DNA of 43,604 nucleotides from a virus: IMG/VR virus record IMGVR_UViG_3300023237_000592, positions 1-43,604 of that record; one strand, given 5' to 3'. A program made the position numbers and the translations under genes. This document shows positions 1-8,282 of the stretch, in pieces. The notes beneath the pieces were generated by a model. It did not search any database. It saw nothing but the letters and a program-made list of their open reading frames with translations, and was not told the origin of the DNA. Position 1 is the first letter of the stretch. The number at the start of each line of letters is the position of its first letter.

Positions 1-71
1 CCACCGCCCCCACCACCTCCGCCACATGCTGACAGTAGGGTTGCACAAACAGTTATTACTAGTAGCTTCAT
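1..71 (-). CDS. Lipoprotein, 5' part only (runs off the window)
   Basis: Reading leftwards from ATG at 69-71, the protein begins MKLLVITVCATLLSAC followed by at least six glycines, then leaves the window. This is a short bacterial lipoprotein signal peptide with lipobox LSAC, so Cys16 would be lipidated and the mature protein starts with a poly-Gly linker. An AAGG ribosome site lies 8 bases upstream of the ATG, and a consensus early promoter lies just behind it (105-133). The function of the mature part is unknown; phage lipoproteins of this kind are often spanins or superinfection-exclusion proteins, but nothing visible decides that. Confidence 0.7.
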   Translation of the reverse strand, partial: MKLLVITVCATLLSACGGGGGGG

Positions 72-104
72 AACCTACACCTTACGTATGATTAGTATTG
101 TGTT

Positions 105-133
105 ATTATAAGGCTACTCGACTAGGATGTCAA
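105..133 (-). promoter_or_regulatory. Consensus sigma70-type early promoter
   Basis: On the minus strand this reads TTGACA (133-128), a 17-base spacer, then TATAAT (110-105): a perfect match to the bacterial consensus. The -35 box overlaps the stop codon of the transglycosylase gene ending at 130. It would drive the lipoprotein gene starting at 71, with a leader of about 28 bases carrying an AAGG site. Confidence 0.85.
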
Positions 134-1602
134 GCCATTTCAAACAAATTGCTAAACTGTGTATTAGCGTTTAGAGCTCTCTTGCCTGAGAATCCTCTGT
201 TTCCAACTACTTGCATCCAGAGTGTGCTATGTTTTTCAATAATTGCAAGGCTCTTTTCTTTAGTGGGCTGTGCAAACACTTCGTTAATTATGTCCCTAAT
301 AGCAGTGCCAGCACCCAGGTCATTTACTAGCATTCTTGGCATCTTGCCCTGGTCATACAGAACATTTGAGTCTTGTACTGCCTTAATGTGCATCCAGACA
401 TTGTGTGCCATCAGTATGGCGTAACTAAAACTATCCCAAGAGGTCTTGCCTTCTTTGCCAATTTTATTGAGGTCACCGTTGGCATAAATGCAGACATCTT
501 TCAACTGTATGCCTTGGGTTACTATGCTGTCAGTAAAGTTATCAAATAACCCATCCTGTAACACTGCTGACACAAATGGTCGTGTATCGTTATGATACTT
601 CTTGTCATCAACACAGGGACGCATTCTGTATACCCATTTACCCCGGTCTGGATGTTCGTTTACAGTGTACACTTGTCCGTTGGCTGTTGCTAAGAAGGGA
701 CTCGCACAATCAAAACTTAGAGTAAATTGTGGGTTGTAATTTTCTCTAACCGCACGTTGTGTATCTGTTAGGACACATGCCCATTCTAGTCTACTTGTAC
801 CTAAGATATGCATCCAGTCATGTGTGCCGGGTAGTAGTAAACCATCATAGTGTAGCGTTACAAGACGTTTTAGAATAAGATGCAGATCACACATATTCTG
901 ACCTCCCATGCCCCAACCGTTAAAGTGGTCATTGGGATACTGTTTTGGGTCACAGTACTTCTTCATTAAACTATACCAATGGTCAGCATCAGTGTGGTTA
1001 CTGCCTTGAAGCACATTTAAGAATTTACAGGCACCTGTTCTGTTCTTAATAAAGTACTCGTTGTTAAATTGTGTTATGTCGACAGCCTGTTGGTATGTTT
1101 TAATATTTGTCTTTGCACTTGCTTTTTTGTCATGCACAGTCCAAGTAGGAATATCAAGTGTCATTCCATAATCACAAACTGAGTCTAACCAGGTCAACAC
1201 CTGTTTACGTTTTTTACTTGTAGCTTTATCTGTAGTGTCGGGCCAGTTGCCTTCCCAGGTGCCCTTTGCAATCTGAAAGCCACCTGAATCACCTACGATG
1301 AGATTCTTTTTCCTGTCACGACGTGTTACCATCCAGTCTTTAGGATGGTCTTTAGCAACATCTAACACTGCATGTCCTGCACTATATAATGCTTGATTGT
1401 AGGTAAACATTCCTTCTTTTTCATTAAGGAAGTTTAGACTTTCCACACCATTTTGGAAACTACTGGGCACTCTAGCAGGATCTACATAGTTGCCTGTCTC
1501 TTGTTGTTTACCTACAAATGCCGTATAAAAACTACTAAGCGCAGGCAAGTAGACTGCGTAGTCTTTTTGTTTAGCAGACAAGTTGTCTTGTTCAATCGCC
1601 AT
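130..1602 (-). CDS. dpdA: TGT-family DNA transglycosylase (DpdA-like)
   Basis: This 490-residue protein carries tRNA-guanine transglycosylase hallmarks in order: DSGGFQ at 105-110 (general acid/base Asp105), VLQG at 197-200, GMGG at 231-234 and LSFDC at 295-299, where Asp298 occupies the place of the TGT nucleophile in FDCxxPTR. The TGT zinc signature CxCxxC...H is not evident. Phage paralogs of TGT (DpdA) exchange guanine in DNA for a 7-deazaguanine such as preQ0, protecting the genome from host nucleases. That DNA rather than tRNA is the substrate is inferred from phage context. No preQ0 synthesis genes (folE, queD, queE, queC) lie in this window, so precursor must come from genes elsewhere or from the host. 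It overlaps the upstream sulfotransferase gene by 11 bases and has no clear ribosome site, suggesting coupled translation. Confidence 0.75.
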   Translation of the reverse strand: MAIEQDNLSAKQKDYAVYLPALSSFYTAFVGKQQETGNYVDPARVPSSFQNGVESLNFLNEKEGMFTYNQALYSAGHAVLDVAKDHPKDWMVTRRDRKKNLIVGDSGGFQIAKGTWEGNWPDTTDKATSKKRKQVLTWLDSVCDYGMTLDIPTWTVHDKKASAKTNIKTYQQAVDITQFNNEYFIKNRTGACKFLNVLQGSNHTDADHWYSLMKKYCDPKQYPNDHFNGWGMGGQNMCDLHLILKRLVTLHYDGLLLPGTHDWMHILGTSRLEWACVLTDTQRAVRENYNPQFTLSFDCASPFLATANGQVYTVNEHPDRGKWVYRMRPCVDDKKYHNDTRPFVSAVLQDGLFDNFTDSIVTQGIQLKDVCIYANGDLNKIGKEGKTSWDSFSYAILMAHNVWMHIKAVQDSNVLYDQGKMPRMLVNDLGAGTAIRDIINEVFAQPTKEKSLAIIEKHSTLWMQVVGNRGFSGKRALNANTQFSNLFEMA

Positions 1603-2344
1603 AAAAATGCACTATGTTATCCATAAATTCGTAATCTTGTTCCATAGTCTTTAAGACATTCATGTATTCTACGTTGTTTTCTCTTAAAAGTCTATTTAAA
1701 TGTTGTTTTACTCTGCCGTTCCAGGAACCGCCTGTTGAGACATGCACTGGCTTTTCACTTGATATATTGTTAGGTATATTTAGAACAGTTCTGAAGTACT
1801 CTGAAATTTTAAAGTTAAGCCCTTGTTCCTGTCTTAAGAACACACATTTTTCTAACGGTACATTCTGTAAAAAGAATAATTGGCTTTCAGTATGATCATC
1901 AAACGATACTCTTTGTGCTAATAACTTTAGAGTTAACGGATTATTCAAGTATTCAAATATGCCTTCGTGATCGTTAAAATATTCACCAAAGTATTCTGCT
2001 ATACCACTTAACCATCTATCATAAGGATCTCTCATAACAACAATGAACTTTTCTACGTCGCTGACTGGCATCATATCAGAGGGATTATCCGCAACCCAGT
2101 CTCCTAGTTGTAAAAATTTATTTTCCCACCCTAGATTAAGTAAATGAGTCTTCATAAAACTACTCGCACACTTTGGTGTATTAATATACACTACCGGTTG
2201 GTCAGGACACTTGTAACATTGTCCTACTGTGTGTCCTTGTCCACTATAATAAGTGAGTCCTACACTAGGAATGTATCCATGTAGTATGCTTGTTCCTGAG
2301 TTAGAAGAATGTTCAACTCTTATCTTGTCAATGAAGTACGTCAC
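1592..2344 (-). CDS. Sulfotransferase family protein
   Basis: A 250-residue protein with both phosphoadenylyl-sulfate (PAPS) signatures of cytosolic and Golgi-type sulfotransferases. One is a 5'-phosphosulfate loop, INTPKCASSFMK near residue 55. The other is a 3'-phosphate segment, VVMRDPYDRWLSG near residue 102. It should transfer sulfate from PAPS to a hydroxyl or amine of an unknown acceptor. The start is a GTG at 2342-2344 without a good ribosome site, so the N-terminus is uncertain. It sits between gp45 and the DpdA-like gene and overlaps the latter by 11 bases. Acceptor candidates (surface glycan, DNA base, host metabolite) cannot be separated from sequence. It is one of four sulfotransferase-like genes in the window. 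Confidence 0.72.
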   Translation of the reverse strand: MTYFIDKIRVEHSSNSGTSILHGYIPSVGLTYYSGQGHTVGQCYKCPDQPVVYINTPKCASSFMKTHLLNLGWENKFLQLGDWVADNPSDMMPVSDVEKFIVVMRDPYDRWLSGIAEYFGEYFNDHEGIFEYLNNPLTLKLLAQRVSFDDHTESQLFFLQNVPLEKCVFLRQEQGLNFKISEYFRTVLNIPNNISSEKPVHVSTGGSWNGRVKQHLNRLLRENNVEYMNVLKTMEQDYEFMDNIVHFYGD

Positions 2345-2372
2345 TACGCAGGAGAACTGTTGTTAAGTTCTA

Positions 2373-3104
2373 TCACTTGGTAAGTGCTGGAATAATGTAG
2401 TTATATACTGCAATACCGCTATCTACTGTAAGCATAGCCGCTCCTTCGTCACTAAATTTGATAGTTTTGTCACCAATAAGACCCAGTATTGCTGTAATAG
2501 GTGCTACGGGCCATGACCAAGGCTTGGTAACTTTGCCTTCAATATCTGCGGCAAACACAAAGTTACCTGCGTGACTTGTTGCTTCACCAAAGAAGAATTT
2601 TAAGTCGTTGCCTTCTGACTTAGCAATAAAACTTGGGTGTTCTGCATTAGCCTGTGTCTGAAATTTAAAACGCTGGATACTGGCGTCGGTAGGACTGAAG
2701 TCTACATTCCATTTAACACCCCTAAACTTAATTGTTTTAAGTTGTTCCTCAACAACTTCTTTACTCATAAATCTGTAATCGTTTTTAAAGTCACCTTCGG
2801 CATTCTCAAAACTAATACCTGTTTTAACAGTCTCACCGTTTTTGTCTTGTGTACTAATTGAAATGTTAGGGTTGTCTTTGTACTCTGGAATGCCTAAAAT
2901 AATATTAAGTTTGCTCAGGTTAGGCATACCAAACGTGCCTTCGAGCTCTTTAATAGGCTTTTTAAATGTACCCTCGATAATAACAGTCTTGTCTTCTGCT
3001 ATAGAATTAATTTTTGTTTCTGTTGCAGTACCTTGCACTTTAAGTTTGTTTACATTACCAAGTGCAAATGTATGCGATACTAGGTCTAATAAGTTATCTT
3101 TCAT
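2373..3104 (-). CDS. 45: DNA polymerase sliding clamp (gp45-like)
   Basis: At 243 residues it is close to T4 gp45 (228). The pattern MKDNLLDLVSHTFALGNVNK, alternating beta strands, a central YRFMSKEVVEEQL helix and a C-terminal GAAMLTVDSGIAVYNYIIPA resembles the clamp of marine T4-like phages. T4 gp45 forms a trimeric ring that tethers gp43 to DNA and, once loaded by gp44/62, also activates late transcription. The gene lies between the methyltransferase and the sulfotransferase, near gp43. AAAGGAG stands eight bases before the ATG, and a TATAAT element lies upstream. The call rests on overall resemblance and on linkage to gp43, not on a catalytic motif, since the family has none. Confidence 0.72.
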   Translation of the reverse strand: MKDNLLDLVSHTFALGNVNKLKVQGTATETKINSIAEDKTVIIEGTFKKPIKELEGTFGMPNLSKLNIILGIPEYKDNPNISISTQDKNGETVKTGISFENAEGDFKNDYRFMSKEVVEEQLKTIKFRGVKWNVDFSPTDASIQRFKFQTQANAEHPSFIAKSEGNDLKFFFGEATSHAGNFVFAADIEGKVTKPWSWPVAPITAILGLIGDKTIKFSDEGAAMLTVDSGIAVYNYIIPALTK

Positions 3105-3125
3105 TGAATGTTCTCCTTTAGGGAT

Positions 3126-3154
3126 ATTATAGTTGATATTGAGGTAGAAAGCAA
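3126..3154 (-). promoter_or_regulatory. Candidate sigma70-type promoter before the gp45 gene
   Basis: Minus strand TTGCTT (3154-3149), 17-base spacer, TATAAT (3131-3126). The -10 box is perfect but the -35 box matches TTGACA in only three positions. It sits 22 bases before the clamp start codon with AAAGGAG in between. Confidence 0.5.
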
Positions 3155-3164
3155 GAATTATTTG

Positions 3165-4421
3165 TTATTTTTTTCGGGCTTTTTTTGCCAGGTCTAAATT
3201 TTCTTGTCGTTCAAGATCAATTTGTTCCTGTGGTTTGCGTTCTTCTGTTAAAAGAGTCTGCGTTTTATGTTCCTTAACACTATTGAGATCCAGTCCTACT
3301 TGTTCAAATACAATCTCTAGTGCCTTTTCAATAGTTATGTTGTGTTTTTTTCTATACTGTATGACTGCGTCAAACCAGTCTGGTTTATGTCTCTGTAGGT
3401 CAAAACGTGTCTGTGCATCTAGGGAAACTCTTAATTCTTCTTGAGCCCTTGCTACTACACTTATTGGATCTTCGTCTGGATCTAAAATTTGAATTACTGA
3501 GCCCATCGTCTGGTGAGCTTTACAGGTTGATATAACACCAGGCTTACGCACCTCTACCCAACTTACTGTTGGGTCGTAATCCTTGCTGGTTATAATCTCA
3601 AATCCTAAACTCTCTAATAAAGGCAAAAGTACGTGTTTGGGAGTATGACACATGAAAGCATTTTCTACCATTTCAGCACCTTGCCATCTGTCAGAGTTGT
3701 TATAACTGAATAGCAAGACTCCACCTGGTCGCATTACTTTAGAAATTTCTTTAAGATACTCTTTAATTCCTTCCAGTGGAAAATAGTTAAAAATGTTCCA
3801 TGCTAACACAAACCCCATCTGTTGTTGTGGTAAGGCACTTAGGTCATAGTTATTTTTAATAAGATAAGGTCTAAGTCTTTTGGTAGCGTAAAACTCATTA
3901 AACTGTTTTTTGGTACTGTCTAAGAATTCCTGATGAATGTCAACAACATATAATGGGTCTCCTGCAATTAAGTGTTGTGTAAAATCACCGTCTCCAGGAC
4001 CTATCTCTAACGTAGGGTAGCGCCAATCTACATATGTGTATATTCTTGTTTTAACAACTTCTCTGACATTATCATACATGTACAACTTACGTATGTCCCT
4101 GTTAGTAGCAACATCAGCTAATTTGTGTTGCGATTCATACATGTCGTAACTGTCTATATAATACTGTTTGCCCCATTCAGATATTTTCTCATCTAAGTCT
4201 TGAATTTTAGTTCGTTTGTGCTCATCTATTTTCCTTAGATTTGGTAATAGATTCCTATATTCAGACTTTAGGGATTGGAAGGTGTCTGCTTCAGGCAGCC
4301 TAGCAGGAACCATTGCTAGTTGATTAACATGTGCAATGGCATCATTAATAGCATCTTCAATTATTTTATTATTATGTTTTTGAAGATCCTGCTTTAATTT
4401 GAGTAACTGACTGAGTCGCAT
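3165..4421 (-). CDS. SAM-dependent methyltransferase with helical N-terminus
   Basis: A 418-residue protein. Residues 1-115 are charged and probably helical. A class I Rossmann methyltransferase follows, with motif I TLEIGPGDGDF near 137, an acidic residue ending strand 2 (VVDIHQEF), LAWNIFNYF in the motif IV region and a post-motif segment MRPGGVLLFSYNN. A basic helical tail ends in KKARKK. The target is unknown; nothing points to a specific DNA methyltransferase, because no DPPY or PCQ motif is visible. There is no Shine-Dalgarno before the ATG; instead a late-promoter-like GATAAATA ends 7 bases upstream, so a nearly leaderless late transcript is possible. It is downstream of the polymerase gene. 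Confidence 0.7.
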   Translation of the reverse strand: MRLSQLLKLKQDLQKHNNKIIEDAINDAIAHVNQLAMVPARLPEADTFQSLKSEYRNLLPNLRKIDEHKRTKIQDLDEKISEWGKQYYIDSYDMYESQHKLADVATNRDIRKLYMYDNVREVVKTRIYTYVDWRYPTLEIGPGDGDFTQHLIAGDPLYVVDIHQEFLDSTKKQFNEFYATKRLRPYLIKNNYDLSALPQQQMGFVLAWNIFNYFPLEGIKEYLKEISKVMRPGGVLLFSYNNSDRWQGAEMVENAFMCHTPKHVLLPLLESLGFEIITSKDYDPTVSWVEVRKPGVISTCKAHQTMGSVIQILDPDEDPISVVARAQEELRVSLDAQTRFDLQRHKPDWFDAVIQYRKKHNITIEKALEIVFEQVGLDLNSVKEHKTQTLLTEERKPQEQIDLERQENLDLAKKARKK

Positions 4422-4428
4422 ACATAAC

Positions 4429-4436
4429 TATTTATC
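4429..4436 (-). promoter_or_regulatory. Late-promoter-like box GATAAATA
   Basis: One mismatch to the T4 late consensus TATAAATA. It ends 7 bases before the start codon of the methyltransferase, which lacks a ribosome site. Chance occurrence in AT-rich DNA cannot be excluded. Confidence 0.35.
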
Positions 4437-4444
4437 GTCAATAA

Positions 4445-7108
4445 TTATTCAAAATCAAATAAACTGTCAAATGTAGTAGTTATTCCTGTATAATTAGGAA
4501 TATCCCAGTCTAGTACTCCTAGTAAGTTTTCTACTTTTTGGTCAACAATAGTGGCCTCCATCAAGTCGTCATCGAACGGCAAGTCTTTAAACCACTGTGG
4601 AATATGTGATTCGTCTGTGGGATAAGCAACACTAGTATATCCTAACGGATTCTGTTTAAGTTTACAAACAATAACTTTCATACCGTCAACAATCTTCTGA
4701 CTGTAATTGTCGCTCATCATTTTACATAAGTTGTTCCAGTTCATACTGGCTCTTACGTGTCCGGGCATGTTTGCTCTGCCCTCACGTTTCTCAGCGGCTG
4801 AGTACTTGGTTAAGTTGTTGACACGTTTAGGTGTGCCTTTTTCCCATGCTGGACGCTCTCTAAACGCAACTTTAAACTCACGTACCGTGTCGTATATTTC
4901 CTCTTTTTTAGCACCTGTTAGTGTGGCTAATAATATCTCGCTTAGGAACTTCTGTACTACAGGAGGAGTGTCTGACCGTTTTAGGTCAAGTCCCATGGCT
5001 TTTACTTTGCCTGGCTTGCCTTCAGTATCTAACCTGTACCCTTCCATGTCATATATCAGTGCCGCATAACGCTTCTTCTTAATGTACAAGCCTTTAGTAG
5101 CAACAAGTTCCCTGTTACCTTGGATAAGTTCTCCCATGTGTTTTGGACAATGAAATGCTTTTGCCATAAACTTAGGAAAACTCTCATTAAGCGAACTACT
5201 AATTTGATCATATAGTTGTATAACTACATCTTTATTCCAGGTTAATCGACCTGCCTCAACATCTTCCTTAACTGCGGGCCACATAGTAAAATAAACAGAG
5301 TCTGTATCACCATATATAATGGCTTCACCAGTATGATCGTACACACCCATTATGCATTCATTTGTAAACGCATCCATGTGTTTAGCAATACTTCTGCCAG
5401 TCAGTGTAGTTGATTGTCCAATACGTTTGTCAAAAAATCTACAACCTGGATTAAGGATAGCACCGTACAAACTGTTCAAGTTAATCTTCTTAACCAACTG
5501 TCGTTTGTCCCAGAATGCAATGTCCTCTGTGTCTGTTGCTTCTTTCTTCTTTGCCTGTAGTTCTTGACGTTCTGCGTACCAACGTTCTAACAGTCCAGGA
5601 ATAATACCTTTCTTTTCGTATGTAAAGATAGTGCCGTTAGCACTCAGTGTCCAACTTTGATTACAGTCAAATAACATCTTCCAGAGTTCTGCACCTGTAT
5701 GTACGGTGCTTTCACCATTCGCCCAGTCTACTGTTATCTCAGTGCCTGCTTGCATTTCCATAACAGCAGTATATTCCAGTGACGCAAACAATCCGTCCCA
5801 GCTGTCTGTGAAAGTTTTACCTGCGACACGTTTCTCGTTCAAGTAACTGTCTGTCATAATAGGACGTAGTTGTCCCACGACAGTTTCTGATCCCATGTTT
5901 AAAGCACGAATAGCACTAGGATACAGTGAGTTAATATCAATAGCACCCACCCAGTCATGCATGCCTTTTTTAGGTTGTGTAACGTAAGCACCTGCCGCTT
6001 GTGTATTTTCTTCTTCGCCTCTTCTCGTGCGATTAGGAACAACCATACCCAGCTGATGTGCTTCGTTAATAATTGCCTGCTCTGTGACAGCCACAGCACC
6101 CATTGTGGTTGGTAGTAGCACTGTGTTGTCGTGTGCAAGGTCGTTTGCTAAATCTAAAAACCTTAGTTTCTGATCCAACTTAAACAGCAATGCAGTATCC
6201 TGCCTGTTATATTCAATAAACGTTTTAAAGTCCTGATTATATAACTGATCCAGCGTACCTTCGTATTGAGTCTTACGCTCATCTAGTTCATACTCACCGA
6301 TTGCGTCTAGTGAATAACTATGGCGTTCCTCATATGTGTACTTACGATAGAGTTGCATGTAATCTAGATGCACTCTGCCAATAAGATCAAATGTCAGATT
6401 TTCTGCACCAAAACGTTCAAAGGTGCGCTTCTTAGGATATTGCCCCCATAGACAAAAACGTCTGGTATCATTTTTACTTAATACCTTATTAATACGCAAA
6501 ACAGTGTAGGGAATATCATAACCTTCTGAGTTCCAGCCACTAAGTATGTCTGCATCATCTATTAAGTTTAAAAACTGATCCAACATGTCTGCTTCGTCAG
6601 TAAACATGAATGTATCATCAAACTGGTTTGCCACATCTTGTGCTTCTTCCCAACTCATACCCTTAGGTGGGATTGCAAGAGTAATTAGTTTGCCAAGCCA
6701 GTCTAAGTAAACTGTTATTGCAGTTATTTTGTTAAACGGATCACTGGGCGGGCTAAATCCTTTCTCAGGATCAAAGTCAACCTCAATATCGAAAAAACAT
6801 GTTTGTAGTTTGGGAGCGTCTTGGCCCAGATAGTTTTCTTCTAGACAGCGATAAACTACATTAACGTCCGACTCCCAGAGCTTTTTGTTACCGCCTTGTA
6901 TTCTTTGCTCTTTGTGGAATTCTTTGCCGTTACGTGTATTGAATCTACTTACTGGTGTGCCGTATATAGTTCGATGTTTGCCTTTAGGGTCATCATAATA
7001 AAATACGTAATTGGCAGGAAACTCGTTGTAGATTCTCTCACCATTAATACGTTCTACGACGTGTATTCTATCTGTGTCTTTGTCATGAAATGCGTCTATG
7101 TAACTCAT
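4445..7108 (-). CDS. 43: Family B DNA polymerase (gp43-like)
   Basis: 887 residues, against 898 for T4 gp43. The 3'-5' exonuclease is complete: ExoI FFDIEVDF at 105-112, ExoII LSGWNSEGYDIPY at 189-201, ExoIII IEYNRQDTALL at 298-308. Polymerase motif A is DINSLYPSAI at 391-400, motif B KKINLNSLYGA near 565, and motif C YGDTDSVYF near 618. It is therefore a proofreading replicative polymerase expected to work with the gp45 clamp and gp44 loader encoded in this window. The C-terminal FDSLFDFE resembles the clamp-binding tail of the family. No Shine-Dalgarno precedes the ATG; a TACAAT hexamer six bases upstream could make the mRNA leaderless, but its -35 is poor. Confidence 0.97.
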   Translation of the reverse strand: MSYIDAFHDKDTDRIHVVERINGERIYNEFPANYVFYYDDPKGKHRTIYGTPVSRFNTRNGKEFHKEQRIQGGNKKLWESDVNVVYRCLEENYLGQDAPKLQTCFFDIEVDFDPEKGFSPPSDPFNKITAITVYLDWLGKLITLAIPPKGMSWEEAQDVANQFDDTFMFTDEADMLDQFLNLIDDADILSGWNSEGYDIPYTVLRINKVLSKNDTRRFCLWGQYPKKRTFERFGAENLTFDLIGRVHLDYMQLYRKYTYEERHSYSLDAIGEYELDERKTQYEGTLDQLYNQDFKTFIEYNRQDTALLFKLDQKLRFLDLANDLAHDNTVLLPTTMGAVAVTEQAIINEAHQLGMVVPNRTRRGEEENTQAAGAYVTQPKKGMHDWVGAIDINSLYPSAIRALNMGSETVVGQLRPIMTDSYLNEKRVAGKTFTDSWDGLFASLEYTAVMEMQAGTEITVDWANGESTVHTGAELWKMLFDCNQSWTLSANGTIFTYEKKGIIPGLLERWYAERQELQAKKKEATDTEDIAFWDKRQLVKKINLNSLYGAILNPGCRFFDKRIGQSTTLTGRSIAKHMDAFTNECIMGVYDHTGEAIIYGDTDSVYFTMWPAVKEDVEAGRLTWNKDVVIQLYDQISSSLNESFPKFMAKAFHCPKHMGELIQGNRELVATKGLYIKKKRYAALIYDMEGYRLDTEGKPGKVKAMGLDLKRSDTPPVVQKFLSEILLATLTGAKKEEIYDTVREFKVAFRERPAWEKGTPKRVNNLTKYSAAEKREGRANMPGHVRASMNWNNLCKMMSDNYSQKIVDGMKVIVCKLKQNPLGYTSVAYPTDESHIPQWFKDLPFDDDLMEATIVDQKVENLLGVLDWDIPNYTGITTTFDSLFDFE

Positions 7109-7173
7109 ATGTTTATTGTACTATAATCGGTAAAGGGGAAGTCTATCGAATAAGTTTTCATTGCCAAGACATA

Positions 7174-7455
7174 TTACCACCATCCAGATGCTACACCATA
7201 TCCAAATATGTTAACACATGCAAACCAGCTAGTTAACAAAAACGGAAAAGGTAACCTTCTACGCAAGTATGCTATTGCACCCGTAATACACCCAACAAAG
7301 AAGCCGGGGTATATCACAATCATATTCGGGGCGTCTGCTGTAAACGCCAAGGTTGCACTAGCACCAACTGTTGTAACAAAACTAATTAGTTCAAGATAGA
7401 ACGCTATGTGGTCACTTTTATAACTGTTAACCCAAAAGTTTTTGATGTTTCCCAA
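7174..7455 (-). CDS. Small membrane protein, three predicted helices
   Basis: A 93-residue hydrophobic protein with likely transmembrane stretches near residues 18-40 (IAFYLELISFVTTVGASATL), 45-63 (PNMIVIYPGFFVGCITGAI) and 70-88 (PFPFLLTSWFACVNIFGYG). RRR between helices 2 and 3 suggests a cytoplasmic loop. The assigned start is TTG at 7453-7455, directly after the stop of the upstream gene, with no clear ribosome site, so the true start may differ. Function is unknown. It lies between the DsbA-like gene and gp43. Confidence 0.6.
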   Translation of the reverse strand: MGNIKNFWVNSYKSDHIAFYLELISFVTTVGASATLAFTADAPNMIVIYPGFFVGCITGAIAYLRRRLPFPFLLTSWFACVNIFGYGVASGWW

Positions 7456-7710
7456 TTAGAGTGTCTTGCCGACAGTTTCTAGGATATTTACAGTTTCTTC
7501 GTGGTCTTGAGTAGTTTCACCAAGTTTTGATTTAAATGCAATTCTAATTGCTTTTTTAAGCACTGAAGGTTTAATGTCCATAGACTCTGCTACTGCTTTA
7601 ATAGTATCGCTAAGACCAGCATTAAGGTCTTCGACTTCTTGCATAACTGCAATGCCTTCGTTAATAACCTGATTAAGTTTTGCTTTTTGTTCAGTGTTAT
7701 AAATTTTCAT
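7456..7710 (-). CDS. DsbA-like double-stranded DNA-binding protein (tentative)
   Basis: 84 residues, wholly helical and charged. The second half (DTIKAVAESMDIKPSVLKKA, then a run ending HEETVNILETVGK) has the layout of T4 DsbA, an 89-residue protein that binds double-stranded DNA and aids late transcription. The match is in pattern only. AAGGA six bases before the ATG gives a good ribosome site, and the ATG overlaps the stop of the upstream dioxygenase-like gene (TAATG). An alternative is an unrelated small helical phage protein. Confidence 0.5.
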   Translation of the reverse strand: MKIYNTEQKAKLNQVINEGIAVMQEVEDLNAGLSDTIKAVAESMDIKPSVLKKAIRIAFKSKLGETTQDHEETVNILETVGKTL

Positions 7711-8282
7711 TAATTTTCCTTGATTAAGTGTGTTGGTAATTCTTTTGTAGGATCAAGCCTAATACTAAACGATATTCTAACAGAGTCTTTAGGATTTGTA
7801 AACCTATGAGGTACTTGATTATTCATTATTATAGGTTTTACTAGTTCGTATCTTGAATGCTCGTGCCACTTTTTTTCTGTTAAACAATCATTATACACAT
7901 GTCCGTTACCTAAGTCAACTAGATTAATCTTCAGATCATCTGGTTTGTGATAAAATATACATGAAGTGCCTAGACAATTTGCTATGGGAAAATTAATAGA
8001 TACACCAGCTTCGTCTATATCAGTGTGTTTGTAGTCGGGATCGTCATGCGGGCTTGATACAAAGAATATCATATAAGCTGGATATACGTTGTTACGCTTC
8101 ATCCATCGTGTAAGTAACGGGCAGTTGTCTACAAACCCCTGAAGATCCATCCGCACAAACGTATGATATGCCCCTGCTATTGCTTTTTTCACAATCCATT
8201 GTAGATCCTGACTTGTGTTGTAATAACGCTGTATGTCATGTGTTACACGCTCATCACAATCCAGCCAGTTCCAGTACCACAT
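7710..8282 (-). CDS. 2-oxoglutarate/Fe(II) oxygenase-like protein, copy 1
   Basis: 190 residues. The second half fits a double-stranded beta-helix with a metal triad: HTDID (His and Asp, about residues 110-112), then VPHRFTN about 60 residues later giving the distal His, followed by RISFSIR whose Arg could hold the 2-oxoglutarate carboxylate. This is the HxD...H...R pattern of aspartyl-hydroxylase and prolyl-hydroxylase-like enzymes. The substrate is unknown. It is a paralog of the adjacent upstream gene: both share the layout HxDxD-GxxINFPxxxC, a bulky aromatic FY, and PHxFTN-RIS. GGAG provides the ribosome site. It could instead be a catalytically dead member of the fold. Confidence 0.6.
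   Translation of the reverse strand: MWYWNWLDCDERVTHDIQRYYNTSQDLQWIVKKAIAGAYHTFVRMDLQGFVDNCPLLTRWMKRNNVYPAYMIFFVSSPHDDPDYKHTDIDEAGVSINFPIANCLGTSCIFYHKPDDLKINLVDLGNGHVYNDCLTEKKWHEHSRYELVKPIIMNNQVPHRFTNPKDSVRISFSIRLDPTKELPTHLIKEN

Noticed and set aside
98-424. Plus-strand open frame of 108 codons
   Set aside because: Antisense to the transglycosylase, which has clear catalytic motifs; no ribosome site and composition of an antisense shadow.
2353-2371. Hairpin AGAACT-7-AGTTCT after the clamp gene as terminator
   Set aside because: Only six AT-rich pairs and no T run on the minus strand.
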